Source: an uncultured Collinsella sp.
Lineage (GTDB): Bacteria; Actinomycetota; Coriobacteriia; Coriobacteriales; Coriobacteriaceae
Assembly (NCBI GenBank): GCA_958403205.1
Contig: CATXWM010000005.1
Location: forward strand, 1-64,000
Length of the DNA: 64,000 bases
Direction: 5' to 3'
Each line of letters begins with the position of its first letter. The stretch's first letter is position 1. Positions 52,440 to 60,878 of this stretch are shown one piece after another. Both the position numbers and the translations under genes were made by a program. The notes below the pieces were generated by a model. It had not been told where the DNA came from. It did no database searches and saw nothing but the letters and a program-made list of their open reading frames with translations.

Positions 52440-53204
52440 ATGGCACAGAGCACCTCTTCCACCGGCAATCAGCCGCTGATCGAGCTCAGACACGTCGATA
52501 AGCACTATGGCGAGCTACACGTTCTCAACGACATCAATCTGTCGGTTGACCGCGGCGAAGTCGTCGTTGTGATTGGCCCCTCGGGCTCGGGCAAGTCGAC
52601 CATGTGCCGCACCATCAACCGCCTGGAAACCATCGACTCGGGCGAGATTCTCATCGAGGGCGAGCCCCTGCCGCAGGAAGGCAAGGATCTTGCCCGCATG
52701 CGTGCCGAGCTGGGCATGGTGTTCCAACAGTTTAACCTGTTTGCACATATGACGGTACTGCAGAACGTCATGCTGGGACCGGTCGATGTGCTGGGCGTGT
52801 CCAAGGAGGAGGCTCGTGAGCGCGCCATGGACCTGCTGAGCCGCGTAGGCGTTGCCGAGCAGGCCGATAAGGTGCCCGCGCAGCTCTCGGGCGGCCAACA
52901 GCAGCGCGTGGCCATCGCCCGTTCACTTGCCATGCAGCCCAAGGCCATGCTCTTTGACGAGCCCACGAGCGCGCTTGACCCCGAGATGATCAACGAGGTG
53001 CTCGAGGTCATGGTGCGCTTGGCCCAGCAGGGCATGACAATGATCGTCATCACGCACGAGATGAACTTCGCCCGCCGCGTGGCCGACCGCGTCGTGTTTA
53101 TGGCCGACGGCCAGATCGTGGAAACCGGCACGCCCGACGAGTTCTTCGACCATCCCCAGACCAAGCGCGCCCAGGACTTCCTCAACTCCATTAAGGGCCA
53201 CTAA
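52440..53204 (+). CDS. Amino-acid ABC transporter ATP-binding protein
   Basis: A 254-residue ATPase of the GlnQ type. Walker A is GPSGSGKST, followed by CRTINRLE; the Q-loop is VFQQFNLF; the signature is LSGGQQQRVAIARSLAM; Walker B is AMLFDEPTSALDPEM; and the switch His is in IVITHEMNFARRVADRV. It is the last gene of the importer operon. Confidence 0.95.
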   Translation: MAQSTSSTGNQPLIELRHVDKHYGELHVLNDINLSVDRGEVVVVIGPSGSGKSTMCRTINRLETIDSGEILIEGEPLPQEGKDLARMRAELGMVFQQFNLFAHMTVLQNVMLGPVDVLGVSKEEARERAMDLLSRVGVAEQADKVPAQLSGGQQQRVAIARSLAMQPKAMLFDEPTSALDPEMINEVLEVMVRLAQQGMTMIVITHEMNFARRVADRVVFMADGQIVETGTPDEFFDHPQTKRAQDFLNSIKGH

Positions 53205-53291
53205 CCAGCCGCCCCGTGGGACAAATCCATCGAAAGTGTTGTCCTACGTCTCTCATGCGCCCTGTCACCTTCAGATTCGAAAGCTACACCT

Positions 53292-54101
53292 ATGATCGGA
53301 ACTCGTACTTCATCGTCCTACACCCCGCACGTCGACGTCGCCCCCGCCGACCGCCCACTCATCCTCGTCGCGCCGCGCTGGGAAGAGGCAAAGCCGTTTT
53401 TGAGTGAAACGCTCTCCCCCAACGAGGAAATCGCCAGCGTCTTTGTCGATGCCATCCTTGCCGCCGGCGGCCTGCCGCTGCAGATGTCCATCACCGAAGA
53501 TATTGATGCTATCCGTCATTACGTCGATATCGCCGACGGCATCGCCATTCCCGGCGGCCCCGATGTCAATCCCAAACGTTGGGGCGATGATCGACCCTAC
53601 GACCCCACCCTCTGCTGCGAGATCCGCGATAGCTTTGAGTTTAAGCTGGTCGGCGAGGTGCTCCGCGCCAAAAAGCCGCTCTTTACCACCTGCCGCGGCA
53701 CGCAGTTGCTCAATGTCGCCACTGGCGGCACCCTGTGCATGGACGTGCCGAGCCTGGGTGCGCGCGAGGGTCGCACGCAGTGGCGTCACACCCACGTGCT
53801 CAACGATCCCGTGCACCCCGTCGAGGTCGTGCCGGGCTCGCTGCTGGAACGCGCGGTTGGCGGGCACAGGCTAATCCAGACCAACTCCGCACACCACTGC
53901 TGCGTCGATCGCCTGGGTAAAAGTACGCGCTTGGTCGCCAAGGCAACCGATGGCGTTCCTGAGTGCATCGAGGTCGAAGGCCAGCCATTCTGTCTAGGCG
54001 TGCAATGGCACCCTGAGTACACGTGGAAAACGCTCGAGACCGACTTTAACCTGTGGAAGTCGTTTGTCGAGGCAGCGGCAAAGGTTAAGCAGGCTCGCTA
54101 G
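53292..54101 (+). CDS. Peptidase C26 / gamma-glutamyl hydrolase-like protein
   Basis: A 269-residue class I glutamine amidotransferase-like hydrolase of the PuuD/C26 type. The nucleophile is Cys134 in FTTCRGTQLLNV (usual form CRGHQ or CRGxQ), with IPGGPDVNP before it and the catalytic His-Glu pair in VQWHPEYTWK. PuuD hydrolyses gamma-glutamyl-GABA; here the natural substrate is unknown. The ATG at 53292 lacks a strong ribosome site. It lies 87 bp after the amino-acid importer on the same strand, so peptides taken up or made from glutamate are plausible substrates. Confidence 0.88.
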   Translation: MIGTRTSSSYTPHVDVAPADRPLILVAPRWEEAKPFLSETLSPNEEIASVFVDAILAAGGLPLQMSITEDIDAIRHYVDIADGIAIPGGPDVNPKRWGDDRPYDPTLCCEIRDSFEFKLVGEVLRAKKPLFTTCRGTQLLNVATGGTLCMDVPSLGAREGRTQWRHTHVLNDPVHPVEVVPGSLLERAVGGHRLIQTNSAHHCCVDRLGKSTRLVAKATDGVPECIEVEGQPFCLGVQWHPEYTWKTLETDFNLWKSFVEAAAKVKQAR

Positions 54102-54122
54102 CTAACGAATCGCACAACAGAC

Positions 54123-54165
54123 AAGGGTGCCCCGCCGGCCACATGGTCCGACGGGGCACCCTTTT
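54123..54165 (+). terminator. Terminator after the C26 gene
   Basis: Arms AAGGGTGCCCCG (54123-54134) and CGGGGCACCCTT (54152-54163), then TT. Also usable by the converging hpt gene. Confidence 0.88.
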
Positions 54166-54206
54166 GCCTATATGCGGCAGGCACACAGCCCAAGGCCCGC
54201 AAGCTC

Positions 54207-54563
54207 TTATTCAGCCGCCTCGCGCAGGGCCGACATCGTAGCCGCATATTGCTGCTGCAGCGCATGCATTCCCTCGCGAGCGCCGTCAACGGCATCGGCG
54301 CCGCGCAGCGCCTCGGTCACCACGACCGCCGGCTCGTACAGATTATCGAATCCCAGGTTCTGGCTCACGCCCTTGAGCGTGTGCGCTGCCATAAACGCAC
54401 CTTCGGCGTCTCCTGCCGCCATGGCGGCCTCCAGCTTGTCCATGCTCTCGTCATCCAAAAACTTGAGGGCAAAGTGGGCAAGCATTTCCCCGCCCATCAG
54501 CCGAGCGCACGCGTCATCATAATTAGCGCCGATCTTCTCATACGCCTCACGCATGGAAATCAT
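54207..54563 (-). CDS. Hpt domain phosphotransfer protein
   Basis: A 118-residue helical histidine phosphotransfer protein. His61 sits in FMAAHTLKGVSQNLGF, the Hpt motif. AAAGGAG precedes the ATG at 9 bases. It lies 23 bp downstream of the REC-GGDEF-HD-GYP gene on the same strand, so it may relay phosphate to the receiver domain of that protein. No histidine kinase is present nearby. Confidence 0.9.
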   Translation of the reverse strand: MISMREAYEKIGANYDDACARLMGGEMLAHFALKFLDDESMDKLEAAMAAGDAEGAFMAAHTLKGVSQNLGFDNLYEPAVVVTEALRGADAVDGAREGMHALQQQYAATMSALREAAE

Positions 54564-54586
54564 GGATTAAAACTCCTTTGGTCAAA

Positions 54587-56467
54587 CTAAATCGTGGGAA
54601 ACGCAACAACGTCGGCGGGGCGTGCCAACGTCTCGGCAATACGGTCTTGCACCTCGAGCAGGCAGTCGAGCAACAGCGGGTTAAAGGTGCCGCACTTACC
54701 GTCCAGGATCATCTGGATCGCCTCCTTGTGCGGGATAGCATCCTTGTACACACGCACGCTCGTCAGCGCATCGTACACGTCGGCCACCGAAACCACCTGG
54801 GCGGCAATGGGAATTTCGTCGCCCTTAAGGCCATCGGGATAACCCTTGCCGTCCCAGCGCTCGTGATGCCAACGCGCAATCTGGTACGCATATTCCATAA
54901 GCGCATTGCCGGCGTGATGGCTACCCAGCTCAAGCAGCATGTCGGCGCCGATCGTGGTATGCGTCTTCATAATCTCGAACTCCTCGGGCGTAAGGCGTCC
55001 GGGCTTGTTGAGAATCGCATCGTCAATCGACATCTTGCCGATATCGTGCAGTGCCGAAGCCAGGGCGATCGTGGAGCGTTCCTCATTGTCGAGGGAGATC
55101 GTGCCGCTACGCTGGACCAGACAGCCAAGCAGCAGCTCGGTCAGCTTCTCGATATTCGTAACGTGCCTGCCGCTCTCGCCGTTGCGAAGCTCCATGACGC
55201 CGGCCATGATGTCGATGAGCATGCGACTGTTCTTGACGCGCTCATTGTACTGCTGGGACAGCAGGCTCGTCAGGCGGCGCTGTTTGGCGTATAGGCGGAT
55301 GGTATTGCTTACACGGCGGCGCACGACACGGGAGTCAAACGGGCGGTTGATATAGTCTGAGGCGCCCAGCTCGTACGCGCGCAGAACCATATCATCGGAA
55401 TCTTCGCTCGAAATCATGATGACAGGCAGATTGTCACTAACCGATCGGCGCGACAGACCGGCCAGCACCTCAAAGCCGCTTATGCCCGGCATGACAATGT
55501 CCAGCAGCACGAGCGACAACTCATCGCCATAGCGATCGACCATGTCGAGCGCCGCGCGACCGTTATCAGCCTCGAGGATGCAATACTCATCCTTGAGCAT
55601 CTCGTTGAGAATGGCTCGGTTCATCTCGGAGTCATCGACAATAAGCACCAAAGGCTTTTCGCTTTGGAAGGCCTCGATGGAATCGGCATCAGTCACGACC
55701 GTACCGGCTTTTGCCTTAGCGCGGCTCAATAACTGGACAGCACGGCCAACGCCCTCATCGACCGTCTCGCCATGAATGCGAACGCCACCAACACATGCCG
55801 TCAAGCTCACGTACTCATGGCCCGGAATAATCGTGGAATGAACGGCTTCGGATACCTGATGCAGGCGACGGGCGAAGTCATCGGAGGGAATATTGGGCAT
55901 GACGACCACAAACTTGTCGCAGCCATAGCGCACAAGCTCGTCAGTCGAACGAATTCCGCTGCGTATGGCTGTCGCCACAGCACCGAGTGCAAGGTCGCCG
56001 GCATGATGGCCGCAGGTATCGTTGAAGACCCTAAAATCATCAAGGTCGATCACCGCCACACCGGCCTTCATGCGGGCGCTACGGAGCTTTTCCTCGTAAT
56101 ATCGGCGATTGCGCACGCCCGTCAGCACGTCGGTGTAGACAAGGTCCTCTTCTGTGGCCTCTTGCTCATCAATCGGACGCACCATCAGCAAGACGTGAGG
56201 CTCGCCCTCGACCTTTAGAGGGCGCAGACGGGCGCGGTACTCAACACCATCGTTGAGCAGTTGCTCCGACACCTCACCCGAATCTGCCAAGGCCTCAAGA
56301 CTCGACTGACGCAGACAAGGGCAGCGATCGCCGGCGAGCAAGCAGTTAGGCTCGCTCTTAATCTGATCGGCCGACAGCAAACGCACCACGGGGTAGGTCT
56401 GCGCGACGCGGGCGACCTCGGCGGCAGCCTCCTCGTCGGTTAGATTGGCCTCGTGATTATTGAGCAT
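54587..56467 (-). CDS. GGDEF-like, receiver and HD-GYP domain signalling protein
   Basis: A 626-residue protein. An N-terminal unknown part holds three Cys (42, 49, 51); next is a GGDEF-type fold starting at YTDVLTGVRNRRYYEE (111-126), but the active loop reads GCDKF (182-186) instead of GGDEF, so diguanylate cyclase activity is doubtful. A receiver domain follows (VLIVDDSEMNR; phospho-Asp in LVLLDIVMPGISG), then an HD-GYP phosphodiesterase domain with HDIGK and GKGYPDGLKGDEIP. It probably hydrolyses c-di-GMP under receiver control, with the first domain as sensor. The start follows AAAGGG. Confidence 0.9.
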   Translation of the reverse strand: MLNNHEANLTDEEAAAEVARVAQTYPVVRLLSADQIKSEPNCLLAGDRCPCLRQSSLEALADSGEVSEQLLNDGVEYRARLRPLKVEGEPHVLLMVRPIDEQEATEEDLVYTDVLTGVRNRRYYEEKLRSARMKAGVAVIDLDDFRVFNDTCGHHAGDLALGAVATAIRSGIRSTDELVRYGCDKFVVVMPNIPSDDFARRLHQVSEAVHSTIIPGHEYVSLTACVGGVRIHGETVDEGVGRAVQLLSRAKAKAGTVVTDADSIEAFQSEKPLVLIVDDSEMNRAILNEMLKDEYCILEADNGRAALDMVDRYGDELSLVLLDIVMPGISGFEVLAGLSRRSVSDNLPVIMISSEDSDDMVLRAYELGASDYINRPFDSRVVRRRVSNTIRLYAKQRRLTSLLSQQYNERVKNSRMLIDIMAGVMELRNGESGRHVTNIEKLTELLLGCLVQRSGTISLDNEERSTIALASALHDIGKMSIDDAILNKPGRLTPEEFEIMKTHTTIGADMLLELGSHHAGNALMEYAYQIARWHHERWDGKGYPDGLKGDEIPIAAQVVSVADVYDALTSVRVYKDAIPHKEAIQMILDGKCGTFNPLLLDCLLEVQDRIAETLARPADVVAFPTI

Positions 56468-56512
56468 ATGGGGCCCTTTCGATAGTTTCGCATGGTAGCG
56501 GTGGGTTCCAAA

Positions 56513-56528
56513 TGTTACAAGGGTAACA
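56513..56528. promoter_or_regulatory. Palindrome upstream of the HD-GYP gene
   Basis: TGTTACAAGGGTAACA: a perfect 6-bp inverted repeat around AAGG, 45 bp before the start. Another TGTTACA lies at about 56559. The TGTTACA heptamer is also the core of the 49.25-kb array. Confidence 0.4.
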
Positions 56529-56678
56529 CCTTGCCGATGCAGGTAAGCACGTGAATGCTGTTACATTTTTATGAGTTGGCAGACGGTGCGATTGAAGCCG
56601 CAGGCGTGAGGTTTTGAGCACATTTGTTAACACGGCCGAAACGTTTGCGGGTGAAGGCTGTTTTGATTTTTACGGCTG

Positions 56679-57476
56679 CTAGAGCTCCAGGATGCCACGG
56701 ACAGTCTGGGCAGCCGCTGCCGGGCGATCGCGCAGGCCGTTGTGCGCGCCGGGAACCATTACGAGCGGACAGTCCAAAAGCTCAGCCGCCATCCTCGTGC
56801 CCGCCTCGCGGGGCGTGCCAATCGAGAGCTCACCCAAAAGCACGGCGGCCACCGTTTTCGACGCGCGAACGCTATCCCAATCGGGAACGCAGGTCATAGT
56901 AATCCCGTATTCGTTCGCCATGAAACTGCGGCCGTTGCGCAGAGCATGCTTGGCTTCTGCCTCGGTTAACTTGGGGGCCTCAGGGTCCGAATCGCCGATG
57001 GCGCCCAAGAAGGCCCGTAATACCCTGGAGACCTTTCCCGCGGCGATCATCTCGAGCAAAACCGGGGCCGCACCCAGGCCGGCGCCCTCATCCGTCACGG
57101 CGGGTTCATGCAGAATCGCACGCGGGATTATGGCGGGGTTTGCACGGAGAAGCTCCAGCGCCACCAGCGTACCGGCACTGTGCGCGAGCACGTTTGCCGG
57201 AGCGCCAATATGCTCGATAACGGTCTGCAGATCGGCGGCCTGGACGGCGAGGTCGTAGCGTCCGTCTGCAGCGTCGCCGCTCTCGCCGCAGCCGCGGCGA
57301 TCGTAGGCGATGACGCGGTAGTCACAGGCGAGCTCGCGGGCGATACCGTCAAAAAAGACACCGTCGACGCACGCACCGTGCACGCACACCAAAGCGGGTG
57401 CATCGGACGATACAACCGGACCGGCATACTCGCGGCAGGCGATCGTGGTGCCCGCATTCTCGACCGTAAAATCCAT
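56679..57476 (-). CDS. Alpha/beta hydrolase
   Basis: A 265-residue alpha/beta-fold hydrolase. It has the oxyanion segment LVCVHGACVDGVFFD, the DRRGCGESG loop, nucleophile Ser100 in VLAHSAGTL (AHSAG instead of GxSxG) and a likely catalytic His in GAHNGLRDRP. Size and order match esterases, haloperoxidase-like and dienelactone-type enzymes. Substrate unknown. Transcribed alone. Confidence 0.82.
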   Translation of the reverse strand: MDFTVENAGTTIACREYAGPVVSSDAPALVCVHGACVDGVFFDGIARELACDYRVIAYDRRGCGESGDAADGRYDLAVQAADLQTVIEHIGAPANVLAHSAGTLVALELLRANPAIIPRAILHEPAVTDEGAGLGAAPVLLEMIAAGKVSRVLRAFLGAIGDSDPEAPKLTEAEAKHALRNGRSFMANEYGITMTCVPDWDSVRASKTVAAVLLGELSIGTPREAGTRMAAELLDCPLVMVPGAHNGLRDRPAAAAQTVRGILEL

Positions 57477-57701
57477 GTTGTGCCCCCATCATCAACGCCC
57501 ATCCAGTTGTACATCAGTACGATTGGATGGACCCGCATTTCCTTACGCCTTGTTAACAGATTAACTGTACCCGACCCGATACCTTTCATGACGCGGCATC
57601 GAAGGCAGAGTTAAAAAACGAAACCTGCAAAGCACAAGCCCGGACCATACGTTGGAGCCGATGCTATGCTTAAGGTTAATTGTCTTGAGGAGCTTTTACC
57701 T

Positions 57702-58478
57702 ATGTCTACGTTTCTAAATGCCAGCCCCATCTTTGGGCCCGTTCGCAGCCGTCGCCTGGGCCTTTCGCTCGGCGTCAACATGATGCCGACCAGCGGCAAA
57801 ATCTGCACGTTCGACTGCATCTACTGCGAGAACGGTCTCAACGCCGAGCGCCCCTGCCACGAGCCGTACAACACAGCTGCCGTGGTACTCGACGCGCTCG
57901 AGGCAAAGCTGCGCGAGATGGCAGCCGAGGGCGAGCTCCCCGATGTGATCACCTTCGCAGGCAACGGCGAGCCCACCGCCGCACCGGAGTTTCCGCAGGC
58001 CATCGCCGGCGCTGTCGCGCTGCGCGACGAGCTTGCCCCAAACTCCAAGATCGCCGTGCTCTCCAACGGCACGCGCGCCGACCGCCCCGAGGTGCACGAC
58101 GCGCTCATGATGGTCGACGACAACATTCTTAAGCTCGATACGGTCGACCCGGCATTTATCCAGCTGCTCGACCAACCCGTTGGCCCCTACGATGTAGAGC
58201 ACCAGATCGAGACGTTCGCGAGCTTTAACGGTCACGTTATTATTCAGACGATGTTTTTGACCGGCGAGTATCGGGGCAAGTCCCTCGACAATACCGGCGA
58301 AGATTACGTTGGCCCTTGGCTCGCGGCACTCGAGCGCATTCGTCCGCAGGAGGCGACCATCTACACGGTGGCGCGCGAGACACCGGTCGCCGGCCTTGCC
58401 AAAGCAGCGCCCGAGGTGCTCGATACGATCGCCGCACGCGTGCGCGCCCTCGGCACCCCCTGCCAGGTGAGCTACTAG
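57702..58478 (+). CDS. Radical SAM protein
   Basis: The cluster motif is CTFDCIYC (Cys35, 39, 42; CxxxCxxC), in a 258-residue protein. The ATG at 57702 (MSTFLNASP) follows GAGGAG and is chosen over 57666. It also has VITFAGNGEPTAAPEF, the usual GNGEP motif, and VLSNGTRADRPEVHDALMMV. The size and the GPVxSRRLGLSLGVN start match a widespread family of radical SAM proteins related to PqqA/arylsulfatase-maturing enzymes; its target is unknown. Confidence 0.88.
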   Translation: MSTFLNASPIFGPVRSRRLGLSLGVNMMPTSGKICTFDCIYCENGLNAERPCHEPYNTAAVVLDALEAKLREMAAEGELPDVITFAGNGEPTAAPEFPQAIAGAVALRDELAPNSKIAVLSNGTRADRPEVHDALMMVDDNILKLDTVDPAFIQLLDQPVGPYDVEHQIETFASFNGHVIIQTMFLTGEYRGKSLDNTGEDYVGPWLAALERIRPQEATIYTVARETPVAGLAKAAPEVLDTIAARVRALGTPCQVSY

Positions 58479-58519
58479 CAAAACCACGCAGCAGCTAGTG
58501 CCCGCCATCCCGCCCCATC

Positions 58520-58586
58520 AGTTGCGGTGATATAGTTCCTATTTGTGCTGTTAAACCGCTTAAATCGGAACTATATCACCGCAACT
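58520..58586. repeat. AGTTGCGGTG palindrome, copy 2
   Basis: Perfect 20-bp arms AGTTGCGGTGATATAGTTCC and its complement (58567-58586), 27-base loop. Same ends as 13560-13626. Confidence 0.85.
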
Positions 58587-58638
58587 TTTATGGACGCATG
58601 GGTGGGCTATACTAGCTGCGGATGAAAGGAAGTTAGCC

Positions 58639-59526
58639 ATGTTTGACAACGGACCCGTACCCGGCCGCAACGACGCCTGCTGGTGCGGCAGCGGTAAGAA
58701 ATACAAGAAATGCCATAGCGCCTTCGACGAGCGCCTCGAGCGCTTGTGGGAAGAGGGCTGGGAGGTTCTGCCCCGCACGCTCTACAAGACGCCCGCCGAT
58801 ATCGAGGGCATCAAGCGCTCGGCCGCCATCAACGTGGGCGTGCTCGATTACGTAGGCGAGCACATCGCCGCGGGCATGACTACCAACCAGATCGACCAGA
58901 TGATCTACGACTACACCGTCGAGCACGGTGGTACGCCGGCCGACCTCAACTACGAGGGCTATCCTAAGAGCGTGTGCACCTCGATCAACGACGTGGTCTG
59001 CCACGGCATTCCCTGCGATGCGGATGTGCTGCACGAGGGCGACATCATCAACGTGGACTGCTCCACGATCTTGGACGGCTACTTTAGCGACTCGAGCCGC
59101 ATGTTCTGTATCGGCGAGGTCTCGGCCGAGCGCCAGCGCCTGGTCGACGTCACCCGCGCCAGCGTGGAGGCGGGCCTGGCAGCCGTCAAGCCATGGCTGC
59201 CGTTGTCCGTGATGGCCGAGGCCGTGCAAAAGACGGTCGAGGACGCCGGCTTTAGCGTGGTGCGCGAGTACGGCGGACACGGCATCGGTAAGGAGTTCCA
59301 CGAGGACCCGTTTGTGGGCTTTACCACCGAGGCGCCCGATGTGGACACCATCATGGCTCCGGGCATGGTCTTTACCATCGAGCCCATGGTCAACGCCGGG
59401 GCGCCCGACATTAAGATTAGCAAGGGCGACGGCTGGTGCGTGCGCACCAAGGACGGCAGCGACTCGGCCCAGTGCGAGGTACAGCTCGTGGTGACCGAGG
59501 ATGGCTACGAGCTGCTGAGCTGGTAG
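58639..59526 (+). CDS. map: Methionine aminopeptidase with SEC-C zinc motif
   Basis: Type I MetAP of 295 residues with an N-terminal SEC-C motif (GRNDACWCGSGKKYKKCHS, 9-27). Metal ligands: Asp in NVDCS, Asp in GYFSDSS, His in YGGHGIGKEFHE, Glu in TIEPMV and Glu in QCEVQL. The length fits MetAP plus the extra zinc finger, which may hold it on the ribosome. GAAAGGAAG precedes the ATG. It removes initiator methionine from new proteins. Confidence 0.95.
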   Translation: MFDNGPVPGRNDACWCGSGKKYKKCHSAFDERLERLWEEGWEVLPRTLYKTPADIEGIKRSAAINVGVLDYVGEHIAAGMTTNQIDQMIYDYTVEHGGTPADLNYEGYPKSVCTSINDVVCHGIPCDADVLHEGDIINVDCSTILDGYFSDSSRMFCIGEVSAERQRLVDVTRASVEAGLAAVKPWLPLSVMAEAVQKTVEDAGFSVVREYGGHGIGKEFHEDPFVGFTTEAPDVDTIMAPGMVFTIEPMVNAGAPDIKISKGDGWCVRTKDGSDSAQCEVQLVVTEDGYELLSW

Positions 59527-59607
59527 CTGTAGATGCGCCGGGCTTCGCGATGGATATGTTAACCATCGCGAAGCCCGGCGTTTTATTTGAACGTTTTGCC
59601 TGATACA

Positions 59608-59642
59608 ACCTGCCAAAATAAACCTGTCCCTTTTTGGCAGGT
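59608..59642. repeat. GGGACAGG-core palindrome
   Basis: Stem ACCTGCCAAAA / TTTTGGCAGGT around AACCTGTCCC. It is upstream of the GTG start at 59662, and the frame beginning at 59587 (25 extra codons) would run through it, so that longer start is rejected. Confidence 0.85.
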
Positions 59643-59661
59643 CGAGCGGAGAGGACTGCTT

Positions 59662-60597
59662 GTGAACATCCTGGTTTTGTTGCCCGTCAACGACCGCCAT
59701 CGCGCAATTCTTGAGTCGAGCGCTCCGGGCGAGGACTTTATCTACACGAGCGCCGACGCCGCCACGCGCGATCAGGTCGCCGATGCCGACGTGATCTTGG
59801 GCAACATCGACCCTGACATGCTCACGGCATGCGAGCATCTCCAGCTGTTGCAACTGCAGACCGCGGGCTATGACGATTACTTGGCCGCCGGCACCGTGCC
59901 AGCCGACGCTAAGCTTTCCTGCTCGGTGGGCGCCTACGGCCAGGCCGTGAGCGAGCACATGTTTGCCATGGTCCTTTCCATGATGAAGCGCCTGCCCGGC
60001 TATCACGACTTGCAGCGCGAGCATCGCTGGGAGGATTTGGGGCCGGTCACCTCGCTCAAAAATGCCAATGTGCTGGTGCTGGGCGCGGGCGACATTGGTG
60101 GCCACTTTGCCACGCTATGCCGCAGCATGGGCGCGCACGTCCGCGGCATCAAGCGCCATCCGCTCGTCTACCCCATTGTGTTTGAGGACATGGACGGCAT
60201 GGACGCCCTGCCCGAGCGCCTGGCCGAAGCTGACATCGTCGCATCCTTTATGCCCAGCACACCCGAGACCCGCGGCCTGGCGAACGCCGAGTTCTTCGCC
60301 GCGATGAAACCGGGCGCCTTCTTTGCCAACGGCGGCCGCGGCGACCTTGTGGTCGCCGACGACTTGGTTGCCGCCCTGGAGTCGGGACATCTCGCCGGCG
60401 CCGCGGTCGACGTCACCGACCCCGAGCCGCTGCCTGATACAAGCCCCCTGTGGGATGCGCCCAACATGCTCATCACGCCACACGTCTCCGGCTGGTTCCA
60501 CCTGGCAGCCACGCTCAACAATGTGGTCGACATTGCCGCAGAGAATCTGCGTCACCTGCAAGCCGGCGAGACCCTGCGCTGTTGGATTGAACATTAA
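59662..60597 (+). CDS. D-2-hydroxyacid dehydrogenase family protein
   Basis: A 311-residue NAD(P)-dependent enzyme. The GTG start (VNILVLLPVND) follows GGAGAGGA; earlier ATG codons lie within the repeat. Rossmann motif: VLVLGAGDIGGHF; the catalytic set includes Arg in FFANGGRGDL, Glu in DVTDPEPLP and His in ITPHVSGW. It might reduce glyoxylate, hydroxypyruvate or a 2-oxo acid; specificity cannot be read. Confidence 0.88.
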   Translation: MNILVLLPVNDRHRAILESSAPGEDFIYTSADAATRDQVADADVILGNIDPDMLTACEHLQLLQLQTAGYDDYLAAGTVPADAKLSCSVGAYGQAVSEHMFAMVLSMMKRLPGYHDLQREHRWEDLGPVTSLKNANVLVLGAGDIGGHFATLCRSMGAHVRGIKRHPLVYPIVFEDMDGMDALPERLAEADIVASFMPSTPETRGLANAEFFAAMKPGAFFANGGRGDLVVADDLVAALESGHLAGAAVDVTDPEPLPDTSPLWDAPNMLITPHVSGWFHLAATLNNVVDIAAENLRHLQAGETLRCWIEH

Positions 60598-60599
60598 GA

Positions 60600-60626
60600 A
60601 TTACGCCGTTTTACAAACGGCGTAAT
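60600..60626 (+). terminator. Hairpin after the dehydrogenase gene
   Basis: ATTACGCCGTTT / AAACGGCGTAAT with a 3-base loop, starting 3 bp after the stop. T-run lacking, so a probable but imperfect terminator. Confidence 0.6.
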
Positions 60627-60639
60627 GAGCCGACGCTGC

Positions 60640-60738
60640 GAGCCCGCCGTTTGGCCAATCTGCCGTTCAATTTTAAAGGCGCGACCAGAAGGTCAGCGCC
60701 TTTTCATTTCACGGCACCTTGGCTCAAACGGCGGGCTC
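60640..60738. repeat. 99-bp nested palindrome
   Basis: GAGCCCGCCGTTTG (60640-60653) pairs perfectly with 60725-60738; inside are GCCGT/ACGGC and AAAGGCGC/GCGCCTTT around a 13-base tip. No coding frame. A half-copy of the dispersed AAACCTGCCAAAAT repeat lies at 60843-60857. Confidence 0.7.
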
Positions 60739-60878
60739 TCGCTGACTTTTATTCGACCTGCGGGATCTGACTAGCGCAGGCTCTGCCTATGAAGTCCTAG
60801 CAGTTCCGTCTTGTCGTTGGCGTTGAAGCATTTGCCCAGATAAAACCTGCCAAAATTGTCATCTCATCTTGGTCGATT

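Noticed and set aside
53216..53253. Further member of the GGGACAGG palindrome family
   Set aside because: Only a weak match (GTGGGACAAAT ... GTTGTCCTAC) without a good stem; left out of the count.
56468..56600. c-di-GMP (GEMM) riboswitch upstream of the HD-GYP gene
   Set aside because: None of the conserved GEMM-I or GEMM-II sequence blocks occur on the minus strand.
59587..59661. ATG start 25 codons upstream of the D-2-hydroxyacid dehydrogenase
   Set aside because: Those codons run through a dispersed palindrome and lack a ribosome site; the GTG at 59662 has GGAGAGGA and starts the Rossmann fold normally.
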